Below, one piece after another: positions 1 through 10,148 of a stretch of 44,462 nt of DNA. The DNA is taken from the NCBI GenBank assembly GCA_963575745.1, contig CAUYUJ010000385.1, forward strand, positions 70,001 to 114,462, given 5' to 3'. The DNA comes from Prorocentrum cordatum (lineage: Eukaryota > Sar > Dinophyceae > Prorocentrales > Prorocentraceae). The position numbers and the translations under genes are program-made. Under the pieces are notes generated by a model. The model was not told the DNA's origin, did not search any database, and saw only the letters and a list, made by a program, of their open reading frames with translations. Position 1 is the first letter of the stretch. Every line of letters begins with the position of its first letter.

Positions 1-345
1 AATGCGAGCGAGCCGCCCCGAATACCAAGGGAAATGACAGGACCAGAGAGAAGAAGGGAATACAAGGACATAGAGGCGACATTGAGTCGGAAGCACCATG
101 GCACCCCCGAGCACGCACGCGTGGAACGGCCTCTGCATTCGCTTGTTAATGATCCAACATCCGAGCCAGCTGCGAATCGCGATTGAGCTCCACGCCATCG
201 GCGCCGCGGCCAGAAGCGTTTGCAGAGCCTCCACATCATCGAACTCAAATGAAACCAGGAAGTGCTTTCGGATTCTGGTCCTGACCCTGATCGCTAAGCT
301 CTCTGGGAGGATGACAGCTCGATCGAAAATCCTCTGGAATGCACT
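1..345 (-). pseudogene. LINE ORF2 C-terminal relic, runs off left edge
   Basis: Reading minus from about 345 to 100 gives an open stretch that contains PESLAIRVRTRIRKHF, then LQTLLAAAPMAW, then GCWIINKRMQRPFHACVLGG. This has the order and spacing of the region just before the C-terminal zinc knuckle in dinoflagellate LINE ORF2 proteins. The intact LINE in this window (31.5-35.4 kb) has LLKLPPVQSNAILKLL, then NGWTTEARFQKPALCVLGC at the same place. After CVLGG a one-base shift is needed to continue with a GC-HGASDSM-like knuckle segment. The fragment is therefore frameshifted and no longer codes for a protein. No start, endonuclease or reverse transcriptase core lies in the window, because the upstream part (to the right) has been lost by about 400. 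Family assignment is by eye and moderately sure. Confidence 0.45.
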
Positions 346-1074
346 CTGCCGTCGAAGGCGCCGCCGCTCTTCCGCCGGTGTGCCCGCGCGAGAAAGCCCG
401 AGCGCTGCCGCTCCACCTCGCTGCGCCGCTAGGTCATGCCTCCGAGCCGCATTCGACGGCTTGGACGCCCTGCGACGGACGCCTGCTTGGCGGGCGCTCG
501 GGGGAGCGGGGGGCCCAAGGGGGGCGTTTCCCCTGGCCCATGCGATGGGTGGCGACCCCCGAAAGTCGGGGGCGAGAATGTCGCCGTCCCACCAAGTGGC
601 AGGCCCTCCTTCAACAACCGCACCACGCAACCTCGCAACTTGAACTTGTCACGTGCCGAGGACAAGGAGAGCCGAGTGTACGAGGGAAGCATAACAGACA
701 AGGCACTTCTCAACAACGGACCGCGCCAGGAGACCAACTGGAGCCAACCGCCGCGAGCGATGCAACTGCTCGGTGGACGTCAGAGACGGGCAACAAACAT
801 GACGCCCTGACATCGCACGCTGCCGCGGGAGCTGAAACAGCTGAGCCGCGCGGCTCACGACGGGCAGCACTCTCTCAAGACAGCGAGCAGAGGCCCGCGA
901 CGAGGGCGCCCCGGCCCCTGCCACCAGCACGGGGTGCTCCGCTTAAGCCCGGCCACGGGGGGCGTCGCATGCTCTCGCAGGGTGCAGTTCGGCCCGAGAC
1001 TGACCCCCAAAGTACTGAAGATGAAATTCGCCCCGAGCCGACTCAGCCACATACAGGACCATAGGGGAACAACA
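346..1074. other. GC-rich stretch without a convincing gene
   Basis: Several overlapping open frames exist on both strands, as expected from high GC, but none shows a recognisable motif or a consistent coding bias. The only structure seen is the segment at about 988-1055, which is a diverged copy of 2530-2594 and is listed separately. Confidence 0.4.
988..1055. repeat. Dispersed repeat, copy 1 (pair with 2530-2594)
   Basis: The plus strand reads TTCGGCCC, then a short variable part, then TACTGAAGATGAAATTCGCC and CCGAGCCGACTCAGCC. The same order with about 80 percent identity occurs at 2530-2594, on the same strand. On minus, both copies show a pyrimidine-rich run ending in TTCAG (CATCTTCAG and CATTTTCAG) followed by a conserved GGG-TC-GT-T-GGGCCGAA word. 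They may thus be 3' splice sites plus the start of a duplicated exon, or simply a dispersed repeat. Confidence 0.55.
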
Positions 1075-1249
1075 AATAACATAAACATAAAACTTCTGTG
1101 GTCTGCGCGGATTTGTCGGATCGGCGCTGGACCCCCCCCTGCCTGGCGCGCGGAGCGCGCCAGTGGCGGCGCCGGAGGCGCCGCCGGGGGGCCCCAGCGC
1201 CGATCCGAGAAATCCGCGCGGACCTCAGAGTTTTTATGTTCATGTCATT
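1075..1249. mobile_element. Fold-back (MITE-like) element with 57-bp terminal inverted repeats
   Basis: The arms at 1075-1131 and 1193-1249 are imperfect reverse complements over about 57 bp, sharing words such as GCGCGGATTT and TCGGATCGGCGCTGG. The 60-bp centre is itself built of palindromes (CTGGCGCGCGGAGCGCGCCAG and GGCGGCGCC-GGA-GGCGCCGCC). The whole segment could fold into one long hairpin. Translations from the two strands begin almost identically (KLLWSARICRIGAG against KTLRSARISRIGAG), which reflects the inverted arms and not coding. It carries no gene, so it would be a non-autonomous element. No clear target-site duplication was identified. Confidence 0.7.
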
Positions 1250-1379
1250 CCCTACCTAGGCTCTGCCTAGAAGGGTTCTTACTTTCTTTGCTAAAGGGGG
1301 CGGGCAATGCTACCCACCCCGGGCGGTTCCCCCGGTTGCGCCCCCCTGGTTCCCCCAGTTGCGCCCCCTGGGTTCCCCG

Positions 1380-2461
1380 AGCTTAGCTTAGCTTAACTTA
1401 CCCTGAGCTTAGCTTCGCTTAGCTTTAGCTTAGCTTAGCTTAGCTTAGCTTAGCTTAGCTTAGCTTAGCTTAGCTTAGCTTAGCTTAGCTTAGCTTAGCT
1501 TAGCTTAGCTTAGCTTAGCTTAGCTTAGCTTAGCTTAGCTTAGCTTAGCTTAGCTTTGCCTAGCCTAGCCTAGCCTAGCTTAGCTTAGCTTAGCTCAGCT
1601 CAGCTTAGCTTAGCTTAGCTTTTGCCAGCCAGCTTAGCTTAGCACTTACCCTGAGCTTAAGCTTCGCTTAGCTTTAAGCTTAGCTAGCTAGCTTAGCTTA
1701 GCTTAGCTTAGCTTAGCTTAGCTTAGCTTAGCTTAGCTTAGCTTAGCTTAGCTTAGCTTAGCTTAGCTTAGCTTTGCCTAGCCTAGCCTAGCCTAGCTTA
1801 GCTTAGCTTAGCTCAGCTCAGCTTAGCTTAGCTTAGCTTTGCCTAGCCCAGCTTAGCTTAGCTTAACTGTAGCTTAGCTGTAGCTTAGCTTTAGCTTAGC
1901 TTTAGCTTAGCTTTAGCTTAGCTTTAGCTTAGCTTTGGCTTAGCTTAGCTTAGCTTAGCTTAGCTTAGCTTAGCTTAGCTTAGCTTAGCTTAGCTTAGCT
2001 TTGCCTAGCCTCGCCTAGCCTAGCTTAGCTTAGCTTAGCTCAGCTCAGCTTAGCTTAGCTTAGCTTTGCCTAGCCCAGCTTAGCTTAGCTTAACTTACCC
2101 TGAGCTTAGCTTCGCTTAGCTTTAGCTTAGCTTAGCTAAGCTTAGCTTAGCTTAGCTTAGCTTAGCTTAGCTTAGCTTAGCTTAGCTTAGCTTAGCTTAG
2201 CTTAGCTTAGCTTAGCTTAGCTTAGCTTAGCTTAGCTTAGCTTTGCCTAGCCTAGCCTAGCTTAGCTTAGCTTAGCTCAGCTCAGCTTAGCTTAGCTTAG
2301 CTTTGCCTAGCCCAGCTTAGCTTAGCTTAGCTTAGCTTCGCTTCGCTTCGCTTCGCTTAGCTTAGCTTAGCTTCGCTTCGCTTCGCTTAGCTTAGCTTAG
2401 CTTAGCTTAGCTTAGCTTAGCTTAGCTTACCCCATCTTAGCTTAGCTTAGCTTAGCTTAGC
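1380..2461. repeat. AGCTT pentanucleotide satellite with higher-order repeat
   Basis: About 1.08 kb of tandem AGCTT (equivalently TTAGC). Variant blocks recur in order: a TTTGCC marker followed by CTAGC units starts at 1555, 1773, 2000 and 2242 (spacing 218, 227 and 242 bp). Each is followed by pure AGCTT units and a CTCAGCTCAGC block. A second marker, CTTACCCTGAGCTT, opens units near 1397, 1646 and 2093. The array ends with CTTCG variants near 2337-2385. This is a satellite with a 220-240 bp higher-order unit and not a plain microsatellite. Confidence 0.95.
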
Positions 2462-2529
2462 TGTTGCTTTCCTGAATGCTCCAACTCCTAGGTAGGGTCG
2501 CACTGGGATAATTTTTTGTTCCCCTAAAT

Positions 2530-2594
2530 TCGGCCCAAGACGGACTCCCAGGCACTGAAAATGAAACTCGCCCCGAGCCGACCCAGCCCCGCGC
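2530..2594. repeat. Dispersed repeat, copy 2 (pair with 988-1055)
   Basis: Diverged direct copy of 988-1055, immediately right of the AGCTT array. It shares GAAACTCGCCCCGAGCCGAC and the flanking TTCGGCCC word. The two copies flank the satellite in the same orientation, so the satellite sits between duplicated sequences. Confidence 0.55.
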
Positions 2595-3620
2595 AGGGCC
2601 AGGCGCGCCGCTCGGGCGGCGCAGGGATCCGACATCGGAGCCCCGAAAGGAAAAGCAAGACACCTGGCCACCCTCAGCGTTGAGTCCGCAAGCAGCGATG
2701 CAAGTCGAACAGCCGGCGCTGGGCCAGCGCGCCCCCTCGGCCCCCACACCATCGCCCCCCACCCCACCCCGCCCCACCCCGCCCCGCGTCGTCGGCGCAG
2801 GCGCGCTCGCCTGGACTGCCCAGCGCTGCAGCAGCAGCTCGCAACCTGTCGACGCGCCCCAGGCAGTCGTCGCCCGCCCGTGACCCCATCTCTACCCCGA
2901 CGAGCACGGCGACGCCCAGACCGACCCTGAACAGGAATGCGCGGCGCGGGCGGTGGGCTGGCGCCAATGGACTCTGCGCCCAGCGCTGCAGACTCGCGCC
3001 GACGGTCAGGCGCGCGCTCTGACTTCGCAGGCTTCATGGCCTTGCCATCTCGCTTGTCCTTCTTTTGAGGCACGGCGCCGAGGAAGAAACTGTCGTCGCC
3101 TCTTCTGCCGCCGCCCCGTCACGGCGAAACGGCAACCGCGCGAGGGGAACGGCGCGCGAATCCACGGGCCCTGCCCGCAACATTCCGGAAGGGGCCACTG
3201 CGGGCTCGAGGTCCACATGAGCTATCCTGGCCAGCTACCTCGCAAATATCATTGCGCAATCCGGGCGGCCGCGGCGGGGCGGGTGGGGGGCAAGACAAGA
3301 CAAGACAGGGCAAGGCAAGACAAGACAAGCGAGAGGCGCCTGCCATCGGCTCTGCGGGGAGGCCCCTCTGGCCTAGAGAGAAACCGCGCCGCGGGGGGGA
3401 ACGCAGACCTCCTTGGCCCTCCAGAGGCACCTTATCCCCCGAGAGCTCGAGGTGCGAATCAAGGTCGCAATCTTGATAATTCCCGCTCAGTCGCTGCCCC
3501 GGCGCAGCAGATGGGAGAGGAGGGGGCGGGGCGTGCGTGGAGGGCGGCGAAGGGGGCTCAACCGAGGAGAGAGGGGGGCCACTATCCAGGCGCCGAACCT
3601 GGAAGGGCCTTCGGAACAGT
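2595..3620. other. GC-rich stretch, at most an exon fragment
   Basis: No clear gene. On minus, about 3075-2980 reads [20 protein letters not shown] in an open frame. It is lysine-rich and less GC-biased than its surroundings, so it could be an exon fragment, but no splice sites could be fixed. Other contents are a C-rich CCACCCC/CGCCCC tract (2755-2785) and a CAAGA tandem (3288-3332). Confidence 0.3.
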
Positions 3621-3621
3621 G

Positions 3622-3719
3622 AGCATACATGTACATATATATATATGTATGTATATATATATATACATATACATATACATATACATATATATATATATAC
3701 ATCGGCATAGGCAGCCATG

Positions 3720-3770
<51 letters not shown>

Positions 3771-3777
3771 ACACACG
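3622..3777. repeat. TA/TACATA/CA microsatellite
   Basis: Alternating TATA and ATACAT units with a short ACACAC run near 3720 and pure TA from about 3732 to 3764. Any open frame through it (runs of Y and I) is an artefact. Confidence 0.95.
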
Positions 3778-3818
3778 CTAGAACCATCGCGCGCGCTTCG
3801 CGCGCGCTTTGGCTCTAG
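3778..3818. repeat. 41-bp GC inverted repeat next to the TA tract
   Basis: CTAGAACC at the left and GGCTCTAG at the right pair with each other. Between them CGCGCGCGC-TT-CGCGCGCGC forms the inner stem. A related word, CTAGAGCCGCGCGCGCGG, occurs at 29186 next to another TA tract. Confidence 0.65.
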
Positions 3819-3894
3819 CCGAGATCACGGCAAGGCCCAGGCAGAAGTATCAAAGCAGGCCTTTTCTTATGTGTATATATGCATATATCTGCCC

Positions 3895-4178
3895 GTCCTT
3901 CTCCTCCTCCCCCTCCTCTTCCTCCTTCTCCTTCTTCTCTTCTTCCTCCTCCTTCGTCCTCTTCCTCCTCCCCTTCCTCGCCTGTCTCTTTCCTCCGTTT
4001 CCTTAGCTCCCTTCCTTCTCCTCCACCACCTCCTCCTCTTTCCTCATTTGCTTCTGCCCCCCCCCCCGCTCCTACACGTTCTTCTCCTCCTCCTCCTTCC
4101 TCCTCCTCTTCCCTCGCCTCCTTTTCTCCGCCCTCCCTCCTCCTCCTCCTCCTCCTCCTCCTCCTCCTCCTCCTCCTC

Positions 4179-4205
<27 letters not shown>
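3895..4205. repeat. TCC-rich pyrimidine tract with pure (CTC)n
   Basis: Nearly pure pyrimidine on plus, with an uninterrupted CTC trinucleotide run at about 4138-4202. Leucine/serine/proline-rich frames on plus and arginine/glutamate-rich frames on minus are low-complexity shadows of this repeat. Confidence 0.95.
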
Positions 4206-4209
<4 letters not shown>

Positions 4210-4429
4210 TTCCCTGGTCCGGGCGCCCCCCGATCCGGGCGCCCCCCCCGGTCCGGATACCTCTGGGAACCGCAGGCCCCGCGACCCTTGAAGTCGGCCC
4301 CTGGAGTCCTCCGAATCCTTCGGTCCCTGGACGCCCCTTACCTCTAGGGTCGAAGATCCTCAATCGCGACCCCACGACCCATCGGGCGCCGAGACTCTTC
4401 GGCCCCGCGACCCGCGGAGTGACGAGAAA

Positions 4430-5350
4430 GGACAGACGGCAGAAGCAAGGGAGAGAGAGGGAGAAGTCGAGGGGAAGCAGGAGGAGGCGGAGGAAGAAGA
4501 GGGAGAGGAACAGGAATAGGAGGAAGAGCAGCCAGAGGAGGAGGATCAGAGGAAGGAGGAGGAGGGGGAGAAGCCGGCCAGGAGGGATCTGGCGCTTGAG
4601 CAAGAGGATGGGACGCATGTTCCTGGGAGCCTCCCTGGAAACATTTTGCGCGATAGGAGGAGGAGGGGCCCGAGAAAGACGAGGAGGGGAACGAGAAAGA
4701 GGATAATATCAGCGAGGTGGAGAAATGGGGGCCCGCGGAATTACATTCCCGGGAAGCTCCTCGAGAACATATTTCGCGACAGCAGGAGGAGGGGGGGCCC
4801 GAGAAGGAGGATGAGGACAGGAAGGAGGAGGAGAGCTACAGCAGGAGGAGGAATCTCGAGAAGGAGGAGGAGGAGGAGGAGGAGGAGGCGGAGGGGGAGG
4901 AGGAAGAGGAAGGGGATGAGCAGGAGGATGCGAAGGAGGAGAAGGACAGACACGCAGGACAAGGTGAACGGCAGGAAGAGGAGGGGGAGCAGGACGATCA
5001 GGACATCAGGAGTAGGCGGAAGGGAAGGAGGGTGAGGAGGAGAAGAACTGGAGCGGAAGGAGGGTGGGTTCAGGTGGAGCAGGAGGAGGTAGAAGAAGGA
5101 CAGGGGAGGTGCAGGAGTAGCATGTTGAGCAGCCGCAGCAGGAGGAGGACATGGGAAGAAAGTCGAAGAGGCAGGGTGGCGAATAACAAAAGAAACACTC
5201 GAACGCAAGCAAAGAAATTATGTCCCCGGCAGGCGTTCCGGATACATGCTTCGAGAGACCGGGAGAGAGATCCACAAGCAGGCGGGCGAGAAGGTGGAGA
5301 AGGGGAGCGGGAGGAGGGGGAAGGGGGGGGCGCGGGAGTAGCATGAAGAG
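4430..5350. repeat. GGA-rich purine tract
   Basis: About 900 bp of purine-rich sequence on plus (GGA, GAG and GAA words), the mirror composition of 3895-4205. Two short related words recur inside it, GGGAGCCTCCCTGGAAAC near 4626 and GGGAAGCTCCTCGAGAAC near 4751. This suggests that a diverged unit of roughly 125 bp was duplicated before decaying. No coding signal. Confidence 0.85.
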
Positions 5351-5574
5351 CAGCCGCAGCAGGCGGAGGATCAGGGAATGACGATGGAGCAGGGCGGCGA
5401 AGAACAAAAAACAAAAAACACTCGAGGAATGCTGTTCCTGGCAATTCCGGGAATATGTCTATATTTCCGGAGACCGGGAGAGAGCTGGACAACCGGGAGG
5501 ACTGAGGAGCAGGAAGGTGATAATGCGGACGAGAAGCAGGGTGAAACGCAGTTTTTCAAGCCTCTTGGGGTATG

Positions 5575-6170
5575 ATTTGGTGTATCTCGGGGCCTTTTTT
5601 GGCCTCTTGGGCGGCCTGGGCATGTGGGGCGCCTCTGTGAGTTTTTTTTCTTCGCCTCTCGGGGTCTGTGTCGGAACTCCTTTGGACCGTTTTCGGTGCC
5701 TCTTGTGCCGTCCTGGGGCCCTCTTGGGCAGTCGTGGGGGCCGCTTGGAGCTCTCTGGGGCCGTTTTGGTGCGGTGTGCGAAGCGTCGTGGGCCGTCTTG
5801 GAGCGCTCTGGGGCTGGTTTTGGGCCTCCGTCCGAAGGTCAACAAGATGTCCGGGGTCGCCGCTGCCGCCTCGGAGGGCCTGAAACGCCGAAGCCCTGTA
5901 AAAACACAAGGAATGTGAGCCCCGGAACCCCCCGGAACCGTCGCTGGCGCCTCGGGGGCCTTGGAACGCTGGCGCCTCGGAGGCCCTGGAACGCCGAAAA
6001 TCTTTAAAACCGCGAAGAAAATGAGCCCTGGAGCCCCCATGGAGGGCGCAGGCGCACTCCTGGCGGGCTCGGAGGCCCTTGAACGCCGAATCTATGTAAA
6101 AACATAAAGAAAGTGAACCCCCGAGCCCCCGTGGAGAGCGCAGGCGCACTCCTGGCGGCCTCGCCCCCGT
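5575..6170. repeat. Quasi-periodic GCCGTCTTGG-type repeat field (left copy)
   Basis: Short GC-rich words (GCCGTCTTGG, GGGGCC, CTCTTGG) recur at roughly 11-12 bp with heavy variation. Frames through it read as W-, G- and L-rich strings such as VLGPSWAVVGAAW. The reverse complement of the same vocabulary (CCAAGACGGC, CCAAGAGGCC) fills 26.0-29.1 kb. Within it, the words CCTGGAACGCCGAA and ATGTAAAAACATAAAG recur near 5880-6110, which shows a secondary unit of about 100 bp. Treated as a repeat and not a gene. Confidence 0.7.
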
Positions 6171-6176
6171 AACCTG

Positions 6177-6300
<124 letters not shown>

Positions 6301-6320
6301 TAGTCCCCCCCCCCATGGGT

Positions 6321-6868
6321 TCCTGACCTATGAAACATGAAGGCAGCACGGGCTCCCTGACTGCATTCAAGAAGGAGCCTCGGGCTTGCAGCAGATTGGC
6401 GAGGACTTGGTTACTCAGAACTCCCTTTCGAAGCATGTCTACCATCTCGCCCTGGCCCAACGTCCGCGCCCTTGCCCTTGTCGCCGCCTATCTTGCGGAC
6501 CTGCTTCTGTCCCGCCTCGCGGGGAAACCCGACACGCGCCAATGGCATCTCGGCATCTCCCCCCGGTCCGCCTTGAACCTCCCGCCCAATTGCCCGACCG
6601 CACTGCAGAGAGCCGAGTGTAGGCTCAGAAGCTCCTTGTTGTCGCTGTCATCGATGCCCGTGGTCTGTTGTGCTGGCGCCGCCCAGAAGTGCAACGCGCA
6701 CGTGCGAGGCCCCGCGTGCTGTTTCTGGGCGCAGTGGCAAACCCGATCGCGGAGAAATCGCGCGTGCTCCTGAAACATGCGAGGAGCTCCCTCTTTCCTC
6801 ATGTCCACCGCCTTGTTCCGACGCCGCGCGAGGGCGCGCTGGGTCTGGGGAGGTAGGCCTGGAGTTGG
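6321..6868 (-). pseudogene. Coding-like segment interrupted by an in-frame TAG
   Basis: One minus frame stays coding-like from about 6868 to 6321 with mixed composition and no low complexity: ALARRRNKAVDMRKEG, FQEHARFLRDRVCHCAQ, ELLSLHSALCSAVGQL, then past a TAG at 6488-6490, GEMVDMLRKGVLSNQVLANL and ARGSFLNAVREPVLP. The frame does not change across the stop, so this looks like one exon with a nonsense mutation, or two exons. An acceptor-like ATCCAACTCCAG lies just upstream at about 6870. The segment ends at the GA microsatellite. I do not recognise the family and give no function. Confidence 0.4.
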
Positions 6869-7144
6869 ATCTACCAAGTAGAACAGAAGCCGAGAGATGC
6901 GAGCGGCCACGGCGGGCTCAGACCTTGTTTCTCGCCCGCCGACGCGCGCTCGCCGGCGCGGCCCTGGCCCGCCGGCTGGGCGACGGTCGCGACGCCCGCG
7001 GTCGGCGTCGCCAAGTCGCAGGCGAAGCCGGCGCCGATGAGCTCCGCCAGCTCGCGGCTGTCGCGCGGCGCAAGATTGCGATGCGGGCCGCCCATGCTCC
7101 TCCGGCTCCTTGTTTGCCCTTGGGAACTTTGATGGGCGCGGATT

Positions 7145-7352
7145 CTGAAAAACACTATATATAGCTATTGTGCGCTATAGGATCCTATCAACATGCACTA
7201 AGAAATAGGAAAATAATAATAAAATGAAAAATAGTGAAAACAATAATGTTAAATAAGGAAAATACTAAAACATATGTTTCCAAAACATGAAAATAATGAA
7301 ACAAATAATGAACATGAAAAATCAAAAAAATCTAAGAAAAATCACAAACCAG
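7145..7352. other. AT-rich island 1
   Basis: About 200 bp of A-rich sequence in a GC-rich region, made of AAAATAATGAAA-like words. It contains AAAATAGTGAAAACAATA at 7228-7245, which recurs exactly in island 2 (21899-21916, same strand). It marks the left edge of the block that holds all the hairpin repeats. Confidence 0.75.
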
Positions 7353-7379
7353 CTTGCTTCCCCCCCTTTCTCTCCTGAC

Positions 7380-8330
7380 TTTCAGCAGCGGCAGACCGCT
7401 TTTACATTGCAAGTTGCACAGTGCAGCGGTTTGGCCGCTTCAGAACTTTCGTTTTTAATCACGCCCAGAACGTTGCGCTCCAACGGGGGAGGGGAGGTTA
7501 AGGAGAAGGAGGAGGGAGGGCAAATGCGTTCGAATCCCTGGATGGCAACCTCCGATGGCCTCGTGAGCCACTTGTCGCGCTCGCACTGGGCCCGCGCAAG
7601 GCGCCGCTGCAGCTCCTGAGATGACAATGGCAGCGGCAAAACTGAAGGGAACCAAGAAGCAGAAGGGGCAAAGCGGTCGCACCGCTCCCCCCCCTCTTCC
7701 CCCTCCCCCTCCTCCTGTTTTTCCTCCCCCCCTCTTCCTTTTCGTCCTCCTTTTGGATAACCTGCAAAGCGGTCATTCCCAGAATCAGAATTTAAGGGGC
7801 AAAGTGGACGCGCCGCTGTTCCTCTTCCTCCTACTCATTCTCCTCCTCGTCCTCCTCCTCCTCTTCCTCGCCCTCCTCCTCCTCGTCCTCCTCGCCCTCC
7901 TCCTCCTCCTCCTCCTGCTCCTCCTCTTATTCCCCCCCCTCCTCCCCCCCCCCTCCTCCCCCTCCTCCTCTTGGACGGCCTCGCAAAGCGATCGCGCGCG
8001 AAGGATCGGGGCATGAGGGGCAAAGCGGACGCGCCGCTCTTCCTCCTCGTCCTCCCCCTCGTCCTCGTCCTCCTCAACCTCCTCGTCCTCGTCCTCCTCC
8101 TCCTATTCCTCCTCTTCCTCCTCCTCCTCCACCTCCTCCTCCTCCTCCTGCCGCGCTCCTCCTCCTCACCTCCCCCGCTCCAGTTCCGTGCCTGGGGATA
8201 GCCTCGCAAAGTGGCAAAGCTGTCGCGCCGCCCCTGTCCCCGATTGTTCTCTCCTCCTCCTCTCCCCCCTCAACCCCCTTGCCTTCCCTTGGATAGCCTC
8301 GCTAAGCGGTCGCGCCGCCTACATCTCGAC
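7380..8330. repeat. Hairpin-repeat cluster A with TCC tracts
   Basis: Copies or remnants of the AGCGG-Y-NNN-R-CCGCT hairpin lie near 7385, 7425 (AGCGGTTTGGCCGCT), 7674 (AGCGGTCGCACCGCT), 7800, 8024 and 8304. They alternate with long TCC/CTC tracts (7683-7745, 7815-7970, 8035-8180). Several share the left context GCAAAGCGG. No gene is seen here; the leucine-rich frames come from the TCC tracts. Confidence 0.8.
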
Positions 8331-8439
8331 AGCGTTTGCCGATTGCGCCTTTTTATTTCTGTCCACAGGACATGCGCTGGCAAAGTTCACCCAGTATAAC
8401 TCGCCAGCCACGCTCGACGCTTCAGGGCACTCTCAGGCG

Positions 8440-10133
8440 CACCTGCCAGGACGTATAGCCATATCCCACATATAACAGCAGTTTTCCAGTAAGCCCTTTT
8501 GTGTCCAGGAGAGGCTACTTGCCATGAGAGGAGTCGCACCTGCCCACGACGCTGCGCGAACTCGCGGTAGGCGCCACACCTTTCGCCGCCGGTGAGGCGG
8601 GGGGCAACGCCTGCTAATACAAATGCAACTTCGCGAACAAATTAACGCCGCACACGTTGCCGCCTTCCTACGGCACCACCGAGGGATAAAATAGCGCTGT
8701 CTCCACAAATAGAAGAAGATCTCCAGCTTGTATGCGAGAGCCACCCACAAGAACGACCTTCGAAACGTTCCTGACGTCGTTGTATCTGAGGAGCGCACAC
8801 CAAGGCATACCATAAAAAGCATTATGTTGCGCATGGTGGCACTGAAGGGCAATTAGCCTCGTAATTCAGTAATGATTTCTCGAAGCACCGCGTGTTGTCG
8901 ATGCATTCAGCGACCAACAATGAGTTTTTATGGTATCTCTCCGTCGCAAGCGCATCAACTGCGAACCCATTCCTGAGCACCTGTCGCGGCAGGTGCCTGC
9001 TGAAATGAAACTTTGGGGTGCGCATGCCGCAATCACCGTGCGCAGACTCGAAAGCCACGGCGTGGTCGCGGCCAGCGCGGCAATGGAAGCCAGCTCCTTT
9101 GCAAAGTCCAGCTTGAACTGAGCGGGCCCCAGCGGTCAGCACATCGAGAGCGTACCGAATGAGCGGAACGGCCGCGATGACCTCATTGCTCCTCGAACGC
9201 GCCCTTGGGCAGCGTGGCTTGCAGACGCTGGAGCAGGTCGGCGGAGAAGAACACGCCCTCCGCGGCGCGCGCGTCGAACCGGTTGGGGCAAGAGCACGAA
9301 ATGGGCACCAGCGTGCTCGCCCTGTCATGCGCTGACAGCAGGGGCCCCGAGCGGTCGTAGATGCCGCGCGCATTCTTGCACGGAGCGCAAAGAATTACGC
9401 CGGCGGCGCCCTTCAAGCACAAGGCATGTTTAGCGCCATCTTCGTCGTAAAGAAGGTTCGACAGCTTAAAGAAGATGAGCGCAGGGGCGCCGCCAGGCCC
9501 AATGCCAACAATGAGGATGCCCCTCTGCGACGCGCTGTCTGGGCCAATAAAAAGTCGTCGCAACAGTTGGCGAACGACTCCGGACATCTTGCCCGCAACT
9601 TTATCGACCACTGCGTGGCGAACAAAAGCGAGAGGCAACCAAGCGTCCTCGCACGACACCGCGTCAGGGCCGAAGGAGCGGGAGCCCCCGTAAAACGAGA
9701 GCGTCTTGCGTTTGTTATCTTGCCGCAAGACATTGCCTGGCACGAACTCATCGAAGTACAAGATGAAGTCCCACGGCGCCGCTGGGGAGCACGGGAATTG
9801 TCTTAAAGTTGCGGGCGGCAAATTTCTGAAGCTCGCAGATTCGGAAGCGCAGCGTTGAAGGAGGCTGGCGACATTGACGACGGGCATGTCGAAGGCCGCG
9901 CCGCTTGCCAAGTTCAGCTGCATTGGCGCATCCAGAAATGCTGATGCGAATTCATCGTTAGCCTTTCTGATCCTCCACCTCGCCACGCCGTCAATGATCT
10001 CTGGCTGCTCCTTCAAGCAGCGCGCAATGCCGATCACTGCCGCGTTCGACGCTTTAAACGAGGCAATCAGGGGAGCAAATGCGCGCGACCTCTTGGAGAC
10101 GTTCTCGCCCGCATCGGAGCTTAAACGTTTCAT
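8440..10133 (-). pseudogene. Retroposed, decayed copy of a multicopy dinoflagellate transposase-like gene
   Basis: The start is taken at ATG 10133 (MKRLSSDAGE), 15 nt after an eroded spliced-leader array. The first frame, to 9183, includes WDFILYFDEFVPGNVL, NKRKTLSFYGGSRSFG and KHALCLKGAAGVILCAPCKN. The protein then continues in another frame (to about 8822) with KFHFSRHLPRQVLRNGF, ATERYHKNSLL and NTRCFEKSLLNYE. A third piece reads VGGSRIQAGDLLLFVETALF and then hits TAG. This order (DE-PGN, KG-GC--C, KxH--HLP, ERxHK, NTR-FE) matches a family I know as highly multicopy in dinoflagellates; a transposase role is my guess. Frameshifts and stops make it dead. The lack of introns between the early blocks and the leader relics argue for retroposition. 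Confidence 0.6.
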
Positions 10134-10148
10134 CGGAGATGAGGCTGG

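Noticed and set aside
1380-2461. AGCTT array as a telomere
   Set aside because: Not TTTAGGG-like, lies inside a sequence with genes or repeats on both sides, and has satellite-style higher-order units.
3815-4618. Long open frames in TCC/GGA tracts (also 7621-8209, 14042-15121, 30774-31706)
   Set aside because: Pure low-complexity translations that follow the trinucleotide repeats on both strands; no coding signal.
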